Source: Alphaproteobacteria bacterium (GTDB lineage Bacteria > Pseudomonadota > Alphaproteobacteria > Rhizobiales > Rhizobiaceae). Taken from it: a stretch of DNA of 8,516 nt. A program made the translations under genes and the position numbers. Under the pieces are notes generated by a model. The model searched no databases. It was not told where the DNA came from and saw nothing but the letters and a program-made list of their open reading frames with translations. This document shows, piece by piece, positions 1-5,941 of this stretch; position 1 is the first letter of the stretch, and each line of letters opens with the position of its first letter. The stretch covers positions 1-8,516 of the forward strand of contig JAUIBM010000097.1 of the NCBI GenBank assembly GCA_030428345.1, in the 5' to 3' direction.

Positions 1-1893
1 AAGCCCGTCCGTCCCGGCCAGCACGAGCGTCCCTGCCTCAACCGGAACGGAAATGACGACGATGGCGTTGCTGGTGGTGACGCCGGCAAGCTCGTCCAGC
101 ACGATCGCATTGCCATTGGCGGACGAAAATACGATTGCCGCATCTTCCGTGCCGGTCTGCGCGGTCGGGATCGAAACGCCGGGCATTGGCTCGCTGATGT
201 TTGTCACCGCTACGGCGATGTCCTGCGTATCGCTTGAAATGCCGTCCGACACCTCGACGCGAACGTCATAGGTGTTGTCGCCGCCGGCATCCGCCGGAGC
301 TTCGAAATCCGGCGCGGCGACGAACGACAGCGCACCTGTCCCGCCATCGATGGTGAAGAGCCCGGCATCGGCGCCGCCGACAATCGAATAGGTCAATGTG
401 TCGCCGACGTCAGAATCCGTCGCGGACACTGTCGTGACCGCCGTCGAGCCCTCGGCTACCGAGACGCTCGCGGCGGCGCCTCCCCCATCGGAAGTGATCA
501 CGGGCGGGCTGTTGGTCTCCTGCTTCAGCGAAAGCGCGACGGCGGCCCATTCCCCGGCTCCCGCTCCCTGCGTCGTCCACGACATGGTCGTGGAAGGCGC
601 CCCGGCTTCTGTGCTGCTACCTCCCCATGAATCGCCCGATCCGGCGCCCGTCTTTGTTGTCCACAGCACATCCTGTCCGCCACCGACGAGTTCCGTATCG
701 ACATCGCGGTCCGCAACGGCGTCGACAACGAGTTCTCCGTCAGCCGACGATACGACGAATGAAGGATCGCCCTTGCCCGTCGCCTGCGTCACCGAGCCAA
801 ACGGCGTCGCCTGGTCCACATTCGCGAAATCGGTCGCTCCGGACGTGAAGTTCGCATTGCCCGACATTGTCACCACAACATCGTCGGTGCCGGTGGCCGG
901 GGCGAGAAGCGACCACATTTCGATACGGACCTTTCCCGTATCGTCGACTTCGGATGCGACCAGGCTTAGCGGGGTTCCTGCGTAGGTGACCGAAGAAACC
1001 GCCACGTCGGTCCTGACCGCGACGCTGACAAGCAGGATGCGATTTCCATCGTCCCCGACGGTATGGGAATAGGTAAGCGTGTCGACGTCGATCGCTTCGG
1101 CGGAGCTGCTGTTCACCGCCTGGATGGCATCCAGCGTGTGGTGCCAATTGCTCACTTCGCTCTCGACGATGGCAAGCTGCGCCTCGATCTTGCCGACCTC
1201 GACCTCAAGGTCCCAGTCGCCACCAAGATCGGAGTGCCCGGTCAGGTCGTCGCTCGCCGCCACATCGGCGCCGGTGATTTCGGCAAGCGCGGAAACGGCC
1301 GCGAGACCCTCCTGGCCGGCGGCGAAATCGCAACCATAGATGAGGATATCCGCGTCGGCGGAAAGCGAGGCGCCGATTTCTCCCAATCGGCCGGCATGAA
1401 CGCCGTCGATCGTGTCGGCGTTCAGCACCCCGCTCCCCAGCGTCAACTGACCCGAACCGCCATGCGCCAGGATGTGGATCGCCTCGACTTCGCTGCGCGA
1501 GGCGAGCGCCTCGGCGATCTGCTCCACACCGTCCCTGTCGGGGTCGAGAAACACGATGTCGGCGGAAGGATCGATGCCGGCCAGAAGATCGCCGACATCC
1601 TCGACGCGTGAATCGATGAAGACGATCTGCGAGGGTCCCGCCACGTCCGCCGCATCGGACAGCGGCTCCGACACCGGCTCAGCGGGATGAAGCGTGTCGG
1701 CCAGATGGTTGTCGGTTACGCCCGGCTGGGCGCCAATGCCATCGTGGAGTTCGGAAGGCGCGTCGCTCAGGACATCGACGATCGCAGCGCCGAAGGCCGC
1801 ATCGAAAGCGATCCGCGGCTCAAGTTCGCGAAATTCCAGGACCGCCGGACGGGAGAATCGCATCGGGCGGGAATCCTGCCTTGCCGGTGCCAT
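1..1893 (-). CDS. Giant DUF4347/cadherin-repeat surface protein, N-terminal 631 residues (runs off left edge)
   Basis: Open reading frame on the minus strand with no stop from the ATG at 1893 to base 1, so the C-terminus is outside the window. Order of parts: a basic N-terminus (residues 1-22); an LEPR-type motif, ELEPRIAFDAA, at 23-33, of the kind that opens many very large repetitive surface proteins (LEPR-XLL type); a low-complexity linker; a DUF4347 domain at about 92-245 with ILAHGGSGQL (141-150), LIYGCDFA (184-191), TGADVAASDDLTG and GGDWDLEV; a beta-rich, probably jelly-roll domain at about 252-458; a cadherin-like repeat at about 461-568 (NSPPVI, SVAEGST, DSDVGDTLTYSI, LFTIDGGTGALSF, APDFEAP, YDVRVEVSDG); and the start of another adhesin repeat (TGTEDAAIVFSS). 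No Sec signal peptide is evident. Such proteins are usually secreted or surface adhesins exported by type-I-like systems, which fits the divergent operon. In-frame ATGs at 1914, 1893 and 1863 are all possible starts; 1893 has AGGG about six bases upstream. Family call is strong; the adhesin role and exact start are inferred. Confidence 0.88.
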   Translation of the reverse strand, partial: MAPARQDSRPMRFSRPAVLEFRELEPRIAFDAAFGAAIVDVLSDAPSELHDGIGAQPGVTDNHLADTLHPAEPVSEPLSDAADVAGPSQIVFIDSRVEDVGDLLAGIDPSADIVFLDPDRDGVEQIAEALASRSEVEAIHILAHGGSGQLTLGSGVLNADTIDGVHAGRLGEIGASLSADADILIYGCDFAAGQEGLAAVSALAEITGADVAASDDLTGHSDLGGDWDLEVEVGKIEAQLAIVESEVSNWHHTLDAIQAVNSSSAEAIDVDTLTYSHTVGDDGNRILLVSVAVRTDVAVSSVTYAGTPLSLVASEVDDTGKVRIEMWSLLAPATGTDDVVVTMSGNANFTSGATDFANVDQATPFGSVTQATGKGDPSFVVSSADGELVVDAVADRDVDTELVGGGQDVLWTTKTGAGSGDSWGGSSTEAGAPSTTMSWTTQGAGAGEWAAVALSLKQETNSPPVITSDGGGAAASVSVAEGSTAVTTVSATDSDVGDTLTYSIVGGADAGLFTIDGGTGALSFVAAPDFEAPADAGGDNTYDVRVEVSDGISSDTQDIAVAVTNISEPMPGVSIPTAQTGTEDAAIVFSSANGNAIVLDELAGVTTSNAIVVISVPVEAGTLVLAGTDGL

Positions 1894-1994
1894 TTTCCGC
1901 CCTGCTACCCGCATTGCCCTTCCAACGATCCGAGCCTTGGGGTCCGTCCGGCAATGATCGCCACTTGATCTCGCCCGAGCATACCGGGTGCATG

Positions 1995-2000
1995 GTTAAC
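1995..2000. promoter_or_regulatory. Isolated GTTAAC palindrome, possible regulator half-site
   Basis: GTTAAC contains the TTAAC core of a CtrA half-site. It has no partner TTAA at seven-base spacing on either side. It lies about 80-100 bases upstream of the candidate starts of the minus-strand DUF4347 gene, so it could serve that promoter. Function is unproven. Confidence 0.2.
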
Positions 2001-2128
2001 AAAGAGAATATCGGGAATTCGATTGCTCGTTGCATGCGCGAGAAACCGTCAATTCATGAACATATTGCAGCAAAAAGCCTGACACGGCCTTCGAGCGCCA
2101 ATCCGCTGTGTCACCCATGGACGAATAC

Positions 2129-2159
2129 AAGCTTCGGGCGTCGTGAGCGCCTCCAGCTT
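2129..2159 (+). repeat. Interrupted dyad overlapping the CtrA-like box
   Basis: AAGCT (2129-2133) pairs with AGCTT (2155-2159), and GGCG (2137-2140) pairs with CGCC (2148-2151), around a seven-base loop and a symmetric 3x3 internal loop. Its right arm shares bases with the left arm of the GCTTAA/TTAAGC dyad at 2156-2174, so the two structures could not form together in RNA. It could be chance, an operator, or a small switch if the transcript begins upstream of it. Confidence 0.25.
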
Positions 2160-2172
2160 AACTGGCTATTAA
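2158..2172. promoter_or_regulatory. Candidate CtrA binding site (TTAA-N7-TTAA)
   Basis: TTAA at 2158-2161 and TTAA at 2169-2172 are separated by exactly seven bases, the published full-site spacing for the alphaproteobacterial response regulator CtrA. The two halves also form a perfect dyad, GCTTAA / TTAAGC. The box ends 46 bases before the ATG of the TolC-family gene, a usual distance for a promoter element. CtrA commonly controls motility, surface and cell-cycle genes. This is a consensus match only, in an AT-rich stretch where chance matches are possible. Confidence 0.5.
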
Positions 2173-2191
2173 GCACGTGCGGATAAATTGC

Positions 2192-2210
2192 GTTAACAAA
2201 CAGGGTTAAC
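2192..2210. promoter_or_regulatory. Paired GTTAAC palindromes just upstream of the operon start
   Basis: GTTAAC occurs at 2192-2197 and again at 2205-2210, 13 bases apart start to start, ending eight bases before the TolC-family ATG. The TTAA cores are nine bases apart, not seven, so this is not a full CtrA consensus. The pair may be extra half-sites, a -10-like region or simple AT-rich leader. It leaves only a poor Shine-Dalgarno (AGGG at 2202-2205, 13 bases from the ATG), so the first gene may be weakly translated. Confidence 0.25.
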
Positions 2211-2218
2211 GATTTCTC

Positions 2219-3790
2219 ATGCGCCAGCGTCGCGTATCAGCCAGGACTTCCTCCACAGGTTGCAACGGATTCGTCCGGCTCGGCCGAATGGCGGCGCTGT
2301 TTCTGTTCGCCGGCGGCCTGTCGGCCTGCGGCGTCCACCCCCAACCGCTGACGCAGGAAGAGTTCGCGCTGCGCGCCGCCGCCAGCATCCAGGGACTTAC
2401 CCTCGGCCAGGAACCCGTTTCGAGAACCATCAGCCTCGGCGAGGCTGTGGCGCGTGCGCTGAAATACAATCTGGCTTTGCGCGTCAAGCGGGACCAGATC
2501 GCGGTTTCGAACGCCAAACTCGACATTCGCAGCTCCGCGATGCTTCCCGAAGTCGTCTTCAATTCGGGCTATGTCAGCCGCGACAATTACCAGGCGTCGA
2601 CGAGCCTGAACCTGATCACCAATCAACGCGACACCGACCCCTCGACGTCTCAGGATCGCAGCCAGTACACGAAGGACATCTCCATCGGCTGGGACATTCT
2701 CGATTTCGGATTGTCCTATGTTCGCGCGCAACAGGCGGCCGACGACGTGCTGATCGCCCGCGAAATGTGGCGCACCACGCTGCACAAGCTGGTGGAGGAA
2801 GTGCGAATTCAGTATTGGCGGGCCTCCACCTATCAGCGCGTTGTCGGCCGCCTGAAGGCGCTCGACAAACGCACCGGCGCCGCCCTCGCCAACAGCCGCA
2901 AGCTTTCGATGAGCAGCGAGGTGAATCGCCTCGAAGTGCTCAATTCCGAACGCGAGCTGGTGCGCGTCAAGCAGGCCATCAAGGATCTGGAACAGGACCT
3001 GATCGACGCCAAATCCGAACTGGCCACCCTGATGAATTTGAAGCCGGGAACGCCCTTCACGCTCGACACCAGCCGCCCCGATCACAGGCGCTTCAGGATC
3101 GATCTGCCGCTCGACGACGTGCTGGAACTTGCGGTCGCCAACCGGCCGGAGATGCGCCAGAACTTCTACGAGCAGCGCGTCAACATGAAGGAAGCACAGG
3201 CAAACCTGCTGGAACTGTTCCCTGGCATCCGCCTCTATTCCAGCGAAAACCGCAGCAGCAATTCGTTTCTCCTGAACGCCAATTGGGTTTCTGTCGGCGC
3301 GGCGATGAGCTGGAACCTGATCAACGCGTTCCAGTATCCGGCAAAGCAGAAGGCCCAGAAGGCAAAGCAGGAGATGATCCGCCGCCAGGCGCTCGCCACC
3401 TGCATGACGATCGTCTCGCAGGTCTATATGGGCCTCAATCGCTACGACTATTTCCAGGACCGGCTCGAAATGTCCGAGCGGTTCCTTTCCGTGCAGAAGC
3501 GCCTGACCCAGCAGATGCGGTTGGAGGCGCGCGCCGACCGGGTGAGCGAACAGGAGCTGATTCTCGAGGAAATGAACGAACTCATCGCCGAGGCGAAATT
3601 CGACATGGCCTATGCCGATCTGGAAAAAGCGCATGGTGGCCTGATCGCCAGCATCGGCCTCGACCCAACCCCCCTGCTCGACCCCGCAGCGCCCGTCGCC
3701 GTGCTATCCGACGCCCTTGAGGAAGGATGGAAGAACGCACTGGAACTGCGCCGGGACTACCGCTCGCAACATGCCATGGCCGCAAAGTGA
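2219..3790 (+). CDS. TolC-family outer-membrane efflux/secretion channel lipoprotein
   Basis: A 523-residue outer-membrane factor that should trimerise into the channel through which substrate leaves the periplasm. The N-terminus has arginines at 20 and 23, a hydrophobic stretch, and a lipobox LSAC with Cys37, predicting lipidation and outer-membrane anchoring as in OprM-type members. Two TolC/OEP repeats are visible. The first starts near residue 71 (LGEAVARALKYNLALR) and the second near 297 (LDDVLELAVANRPEMRQ). Each is followed by long heptad-rich helices typical of the periplasmic tunnel and a beta-hairpin segment. Length is normal for the family. ATG 2219 is preferred over ATG 2288, because the latter would leave no charged region before the hydrophobic core; the Shine-Dalgarno is weak. 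It is first in a four-gene operon, 13 bases before the first adaptor. Family call is firm; the substrate is inferred from the neighbours. Confidence 0.93.
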   Translation: MRQRRVSARTSSTGCNGFVRLGRMAALFLFAGGLSACGVHPQPLTQEEFALRAAASIQGLTLGQEPVSRTISLGEAVARALKYNLALRVKRDQIAVSNAKLDIRSSAMLPEVVFNSGYVSRDNYQASTSLNLITNQRDTDPSTSQDRSQYTKDISIGWDILDFGLSYVRAQQAADDVLIAREMWRTTLHKLVEEVRIQYWRASTYQRVVGRLKALDKRTGAALANSRKLSMSSEVNRLEVLNSERELVRVKQAIKDLEQDLIDAKSELATLMNLKPGTPFTLDTSRPDHRRFRIDLPLDDVLELAVANRPEMRQNFYEQRVNMKEAQANLLELFPGIRLYSSENRSSNSFLLNANWVSVGAAMSWNLINAFQYPAKQKAQKAKQEMIRRQALATCMTIVSQVYMGLNRYDYFQDRLEMSERFLSVQKRLTQQMRLEARADRVSEQELILEEMNELIAEAKFDMAYADLEKAHGGLIASIGLDPTPLLDPAAPVAVLSDALEEGWKNALELRRDYRSQHAMAAK

Positions 3791-3799
3791 GGAACAAGG
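3789..3799 (+). promoter_or_regulatory. Ribosome-binding site deciding the start of the first adaptor
   Basis: GAGGAA at 3789-3794 and AAGG at 3796-3799 lie just before ATG 3804 and overlap the stop codon of the channel gene. They support ATG 3804 over the in-frame TTG at 3717, which would place 29 non-signal-like residues ahead of a good signal peptide. Confidence 0.6.
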
Positions 3800-3803
3800 C
3801 ACC

Positions 3804-4571
3804 ATGTCCACATTAGCGCACACATCAAATCGGGCGGCGATCTGCTTGCTGGCGCTGCTGATCCTTCCGGCCGGCGCTCGCGCCAGCGGGACAGGGGCGG
3901 AGCTTCCGATCCGCGGCGTCGTGCGCTCGCTTCACGGCGCAACCTTGTCGACCGACCTTCGCGCCCAGGTGATCGCGGTCAATTTTCGCGAGGGGGAGAG
4001 CTTTTCCAGGGGCGATATCCTGATCGAATTCGACTGCCGCGCCCAGAAGGCGAAGCTTTCCGCCGCCAGGGCCCTGCGGAAGGAGAAGGCGGTCAACTTG
4101 AAGAGCGCCCGATATCTGAAGGGCCTGAAGGCCGGCAGCACGCAGGATGTAGATATTGCCGAGGCTCAGGTCGAACAGGCCGACGCGGAAATCGACGCCA
4201 TTGCCGCCGTTCTCGACCATTGCCGGATCGCCGCCCCCTATGACGGCTTTGTCAACGAGACACATGTCAGGCCGAATGAAATGCCGGCGGAAGGCGCGCC
4301 GGTGCTGTCGATCGTCGATCCGCGCAGCGCCGAGATCGAACTGATCGTCTCGTCCAACCGGATCGGCGAGATGACGCCCGGCCGCGAATTCAGCTTCCGC
4401 GTCGACGAAACCGGACAATCGCTGCGCGCCGTTCTTCGCAGAGCCGCTCCTGTCGTCGATCCGGCCAGCCAGACGATCAAGATCTATGGCGAGTTCCTGA
4501 AATCCGAACCCCTTGTTCTGCCTGGAATGAGCGGCAGCGCCTCGTTCGGCGGCAATTGGGCGCTGCGATGA
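3804..4571 (+). CDS. Small periplasmic HlyD/RND-type membrane-fusion (adaptor) protein
   Basis: A 255-residue adaptor. Residues 1-28 are a Sec signal peptide with a hydrophobic core (ICLLALLILPAG) and a probable cleavage site after ARA. Then follow a first biotinyl-lipoyl half (about 36-76, REGESFSRGDILIEFD), an alpha-helical hairpin (about 77-138), a second lipoyl half (about 139-170, CRIAAPYDGFV, then PVLSIVDP), and a beta-barrel/membrane-proximal end (VDPASQTIKI, LPGMSGSASFGG) of the RND-adaptor kind. No membrane anchor follows the signal, so it is probably free or envelope-associated. It should bridge the TolC-family channel to the inner-membrane parts. It is short for the family. The mature protein has only two cysteines, C78 and C140, flanking the hairpin. 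It overlaps the next gene by four bases (ATGA), implying translational coupling. Ligand or substrate is unknown. Confidence 0.88.
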   Translation: MSTLAHTSNRAAICLLALLILPAGARASGTGAELPIRGVVRSLHGATLSTDLRAQVIAVNFREGESFSRGDILIEFDCRAQKAKLSAARALRKEKAVNLKSARYLKGLKAGSTQDVDIAEAQVEQADAEIDAIAAVLDHCRIAAPYDGFVNETHVRPNEMPAEGAPVLSIVDPRSAEIELIVSSNRIGEMTPGREFSFRVDETGQSLRAVLRRAAPVVDPASQTIKIYGEFLKSEPLVLPGMSGSASFGGNWALR

Positions 4572-5941
4572 ACGCCCCGGTCCAGATCGACGCGGCTGCG
4601 CACCAGCCGAAAGCGCGGGGTCCGGCAGCCGCGCTGAAACGGGCGATCGCCGAAACGCAAAGCAAGGACGAGCTTTTCCTGCTGATGGCCAACCGGACGC
4701 GAGCGGTCGCGGGCGGGCAGCAGGTCTTCGTCTTCATGGGCGCCCCCTCCCCCCGGATCGTCGCCGTCTCGGGCATGCCAAACATCAATCGTCAATCGCC
4801 GCTGGTCCAGGACTTCGAGCGACTGATCGCATTGCTGTTCAATTCGGGTGAACTGGCGCAGGTGCGCAAATTCGGGCTTGGCGCGGCTTCTGCCAATGTC
4901 GCCCCCAACCTGCAGACCTACCCCTTTGCAAATCTGCTCTGGACACCGCTGCTCGGGGGCAATGGCAAGCCGGTCGGAGGCGTGCTTCACGCAGCGCTCG
5001 AACGCTGGTCGGGTCCGCGTGCCGAATTTCTGGCCTCCGCCGCCATCGCATGCGGCGAGAAGTTGGCGGAGTTTTCCCCGCCGCCGGAAAGCTGGCTGCA
5101 AAGGCTGAAAGCCACCTGGCGGGGAAACAGGAAGAAGGCCGTGGCGCTCGCGGCGCTGCTGGCGGTGCTCTGCCTGTGCATGCCGACGAGCATGTCGGTC
5201 AGCGCCCCGTTCAAGGTCGTCAGCCAGAACCATCTCATCGTATCGGCGCCGGTCGAGGGGGTGATCGAGGCCATACTGGTGCGGCCCGGCGAAACGGTGA
5301 AGCAAGGCCAGACACTCGCCAGATTCACCGACGCCGCCCGTCGCAACGAGGTGGCCATCGCCCAGCGCGAGGTCGATCTGAGCCAGGCTGTCTTCCGGCG
5401 CGCCAGCCAGCTCTCCTTCGAGGACAATGAGGGCCGCCGGCAACTGGCGACCTCGCTCGCCGACGTGGCGATCAAGCAGGCGCGGCTGCAGCTTGCGCAT
5501 GAGCAGTCATCCCGCGCCACCGTCAAGGCGGAGAAGGCCGGCATCGCCATATTCAGCGACGAGAAGGCGTTGATGGGACGTCCATTCTCCATCGGGGAGC
5601 GGATCATGGATATTGCCGATCCCCGGAGCATTGAATTCGAGATCGCCCTCGACATCGGCGACTCGATCGCCCTGGAGAAGGGTGCGCGAACCCGGCTGTT
5701 TCCCGATTCATCGCCGCTGATATCCCAGGCGGCTAGGTTGACCCAGCTCAGCTATGAGGCCGAGCCGGACGCATATGGCCGGCTTTCCTACCGGCTTGTC
5801 GCCATGCCCGAGGACGGCGGCAAACCGACGCTGAAGCTGGGCACGGGCGGAACCGCCAAGATCTATGGCCGAACGGTTCCGATGGCGTTCTACCTGTTCC
5901 GCCGGCCTGTCACGGCAATGCGGCAATGGCTGGGGGTCTGA
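4568..5941 (+). CDS. Membrane-anchored HlyD-type adaptor with N-terminal GAF-like cytoplasmic domain
   Basis: A 457-residue two-part protein. Residues about 24-169 look like a cytoplasmic GAF-like fold (KDELFLLMANRTRAV near the start, FVFMGAPSPRIVAVSG, LLWTPLLGGNGKPVGGVL, ASAAIACGEKLAEF). A basic stretch RGNRKK (185-190) precedes a single membrane helix at about 191-207. The rest is periplasmic: a lipoyl half (VSAPVEGVIEAILVRPGETV, 225-244), a helical hairpin (about 255-315), a second lipoyl half (about 318-350, AEKAGIAIFSDE, SIGERIMDIADP), and a beta-barrel domain (about 353-440, LKLGTGGTAKIYG). A GAF-like domain could sense a small molecule or mediate protein contacts and so gate export; the ligand is not readable. 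Start ATG 4568 overlaps the preceding stop (ATGA); an upstream in-frame TTG at 4556 is less likely. It overlaps the following gene at TGATG. HlyD call firm, GAF call moderate. Confidence 0.87.
   Translation: MNAPVQIDAAAHQPKARGPAAALKRAIAETQSKDELFLLMANRTRAVAGGQQVFVFMGAPSPRIVAVSGMPNINRQSPLVQDFERLIALLFNSGELAQVRKFGLGAASANVAPNLQTYPFANLLWTPLLGGNGKPVGGVLHAALERWSGPRAEFLASAAIACGEKLAEFSPPPESWLQRLKATWRGNRKKAVALAALLAVLCLCMPTSMSVSAPFKVVSQNHLIVSAPVEGVIEAILVRPGETVKQGQTLARFTDAARRNEVAIAQREVDLSQAVFRRASQLSFEDNEGRRQLATSLADVAIKQARLQLAHEQSSRATVKAEKAGIAIFSDEKALMGRPFSIGERIMDIADPRSIEFEIALDIGDSIALEKGARTRLFPDSSPLISQAARLTQLSYEAEPDAYGRLSYRLVAMPEDGGKPTLKLGTGGTAKIYGRTVPMAFYLFRRPVTAMRQWLGV

Larger units (their letters stand above)
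1894..2218. other. Divergent intergenic promoter region
   Basis: This is the only gap longer than 300 bases. It separates the minus-strand DUF4347 protein from the plus-strand export operon and must hold both promoters. It is visibly more AT-rich than the flanking genes from about 1985 onward. It contains a CtrA-like box, three GTTAAC hexamers, a GCACGTGC palindrome at 2173-2180 and overlapping dyads, listed separately. No convincing sigma-70 -35/-10 pair could be placed, and no tRNA, small RNA or credible small gene was seen. Reading frames crossing it have no ribosome-binding site or recognisable product. Confidence 0.7.

Noticed and set aside
398..985. 195-codon plus-strand frame rich in Ser, Thr, Pro and Val, superficially like a secreted repeat protein
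   Set aside because: It is the complement of the cadherin and beta-rich part of the minus-strand giant protein, which has far better domain matches; the Ser/Thr/Pro bias comes from reading the opposite strand.
1063..1611. 182-codon plus-strand frame opposite the DUF4347 domain
   Set aside because: The minus strand carries the diagnostic DUF4347 motifs throughout this stretch, so the plus frame is a shadow.
1881..2186. Possible 101-codon small gene across the intergenic region
   Set aside because: Starts inside the giant protein gene, has no Shine-Dalgarno or recognisable product, and covers the promoter region and the CtrA-like box.
2237..3634. 465-codon minus-strand open frame antisense to the channel gene
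   Set aside because: Shadow frame of GC-rich coding sequence: it lies fully inside a clear TolC-family gene, shows no recognisable domain and has no ribosome-binding site.
4484..5500. 338-codon minus-strand open frame across the adaptor genes
   Set aside because: It overlaps two HlyD-type genes with full domain structure; its composition (His-, Arg- and Gln-rich) is typical of an antisense frame.
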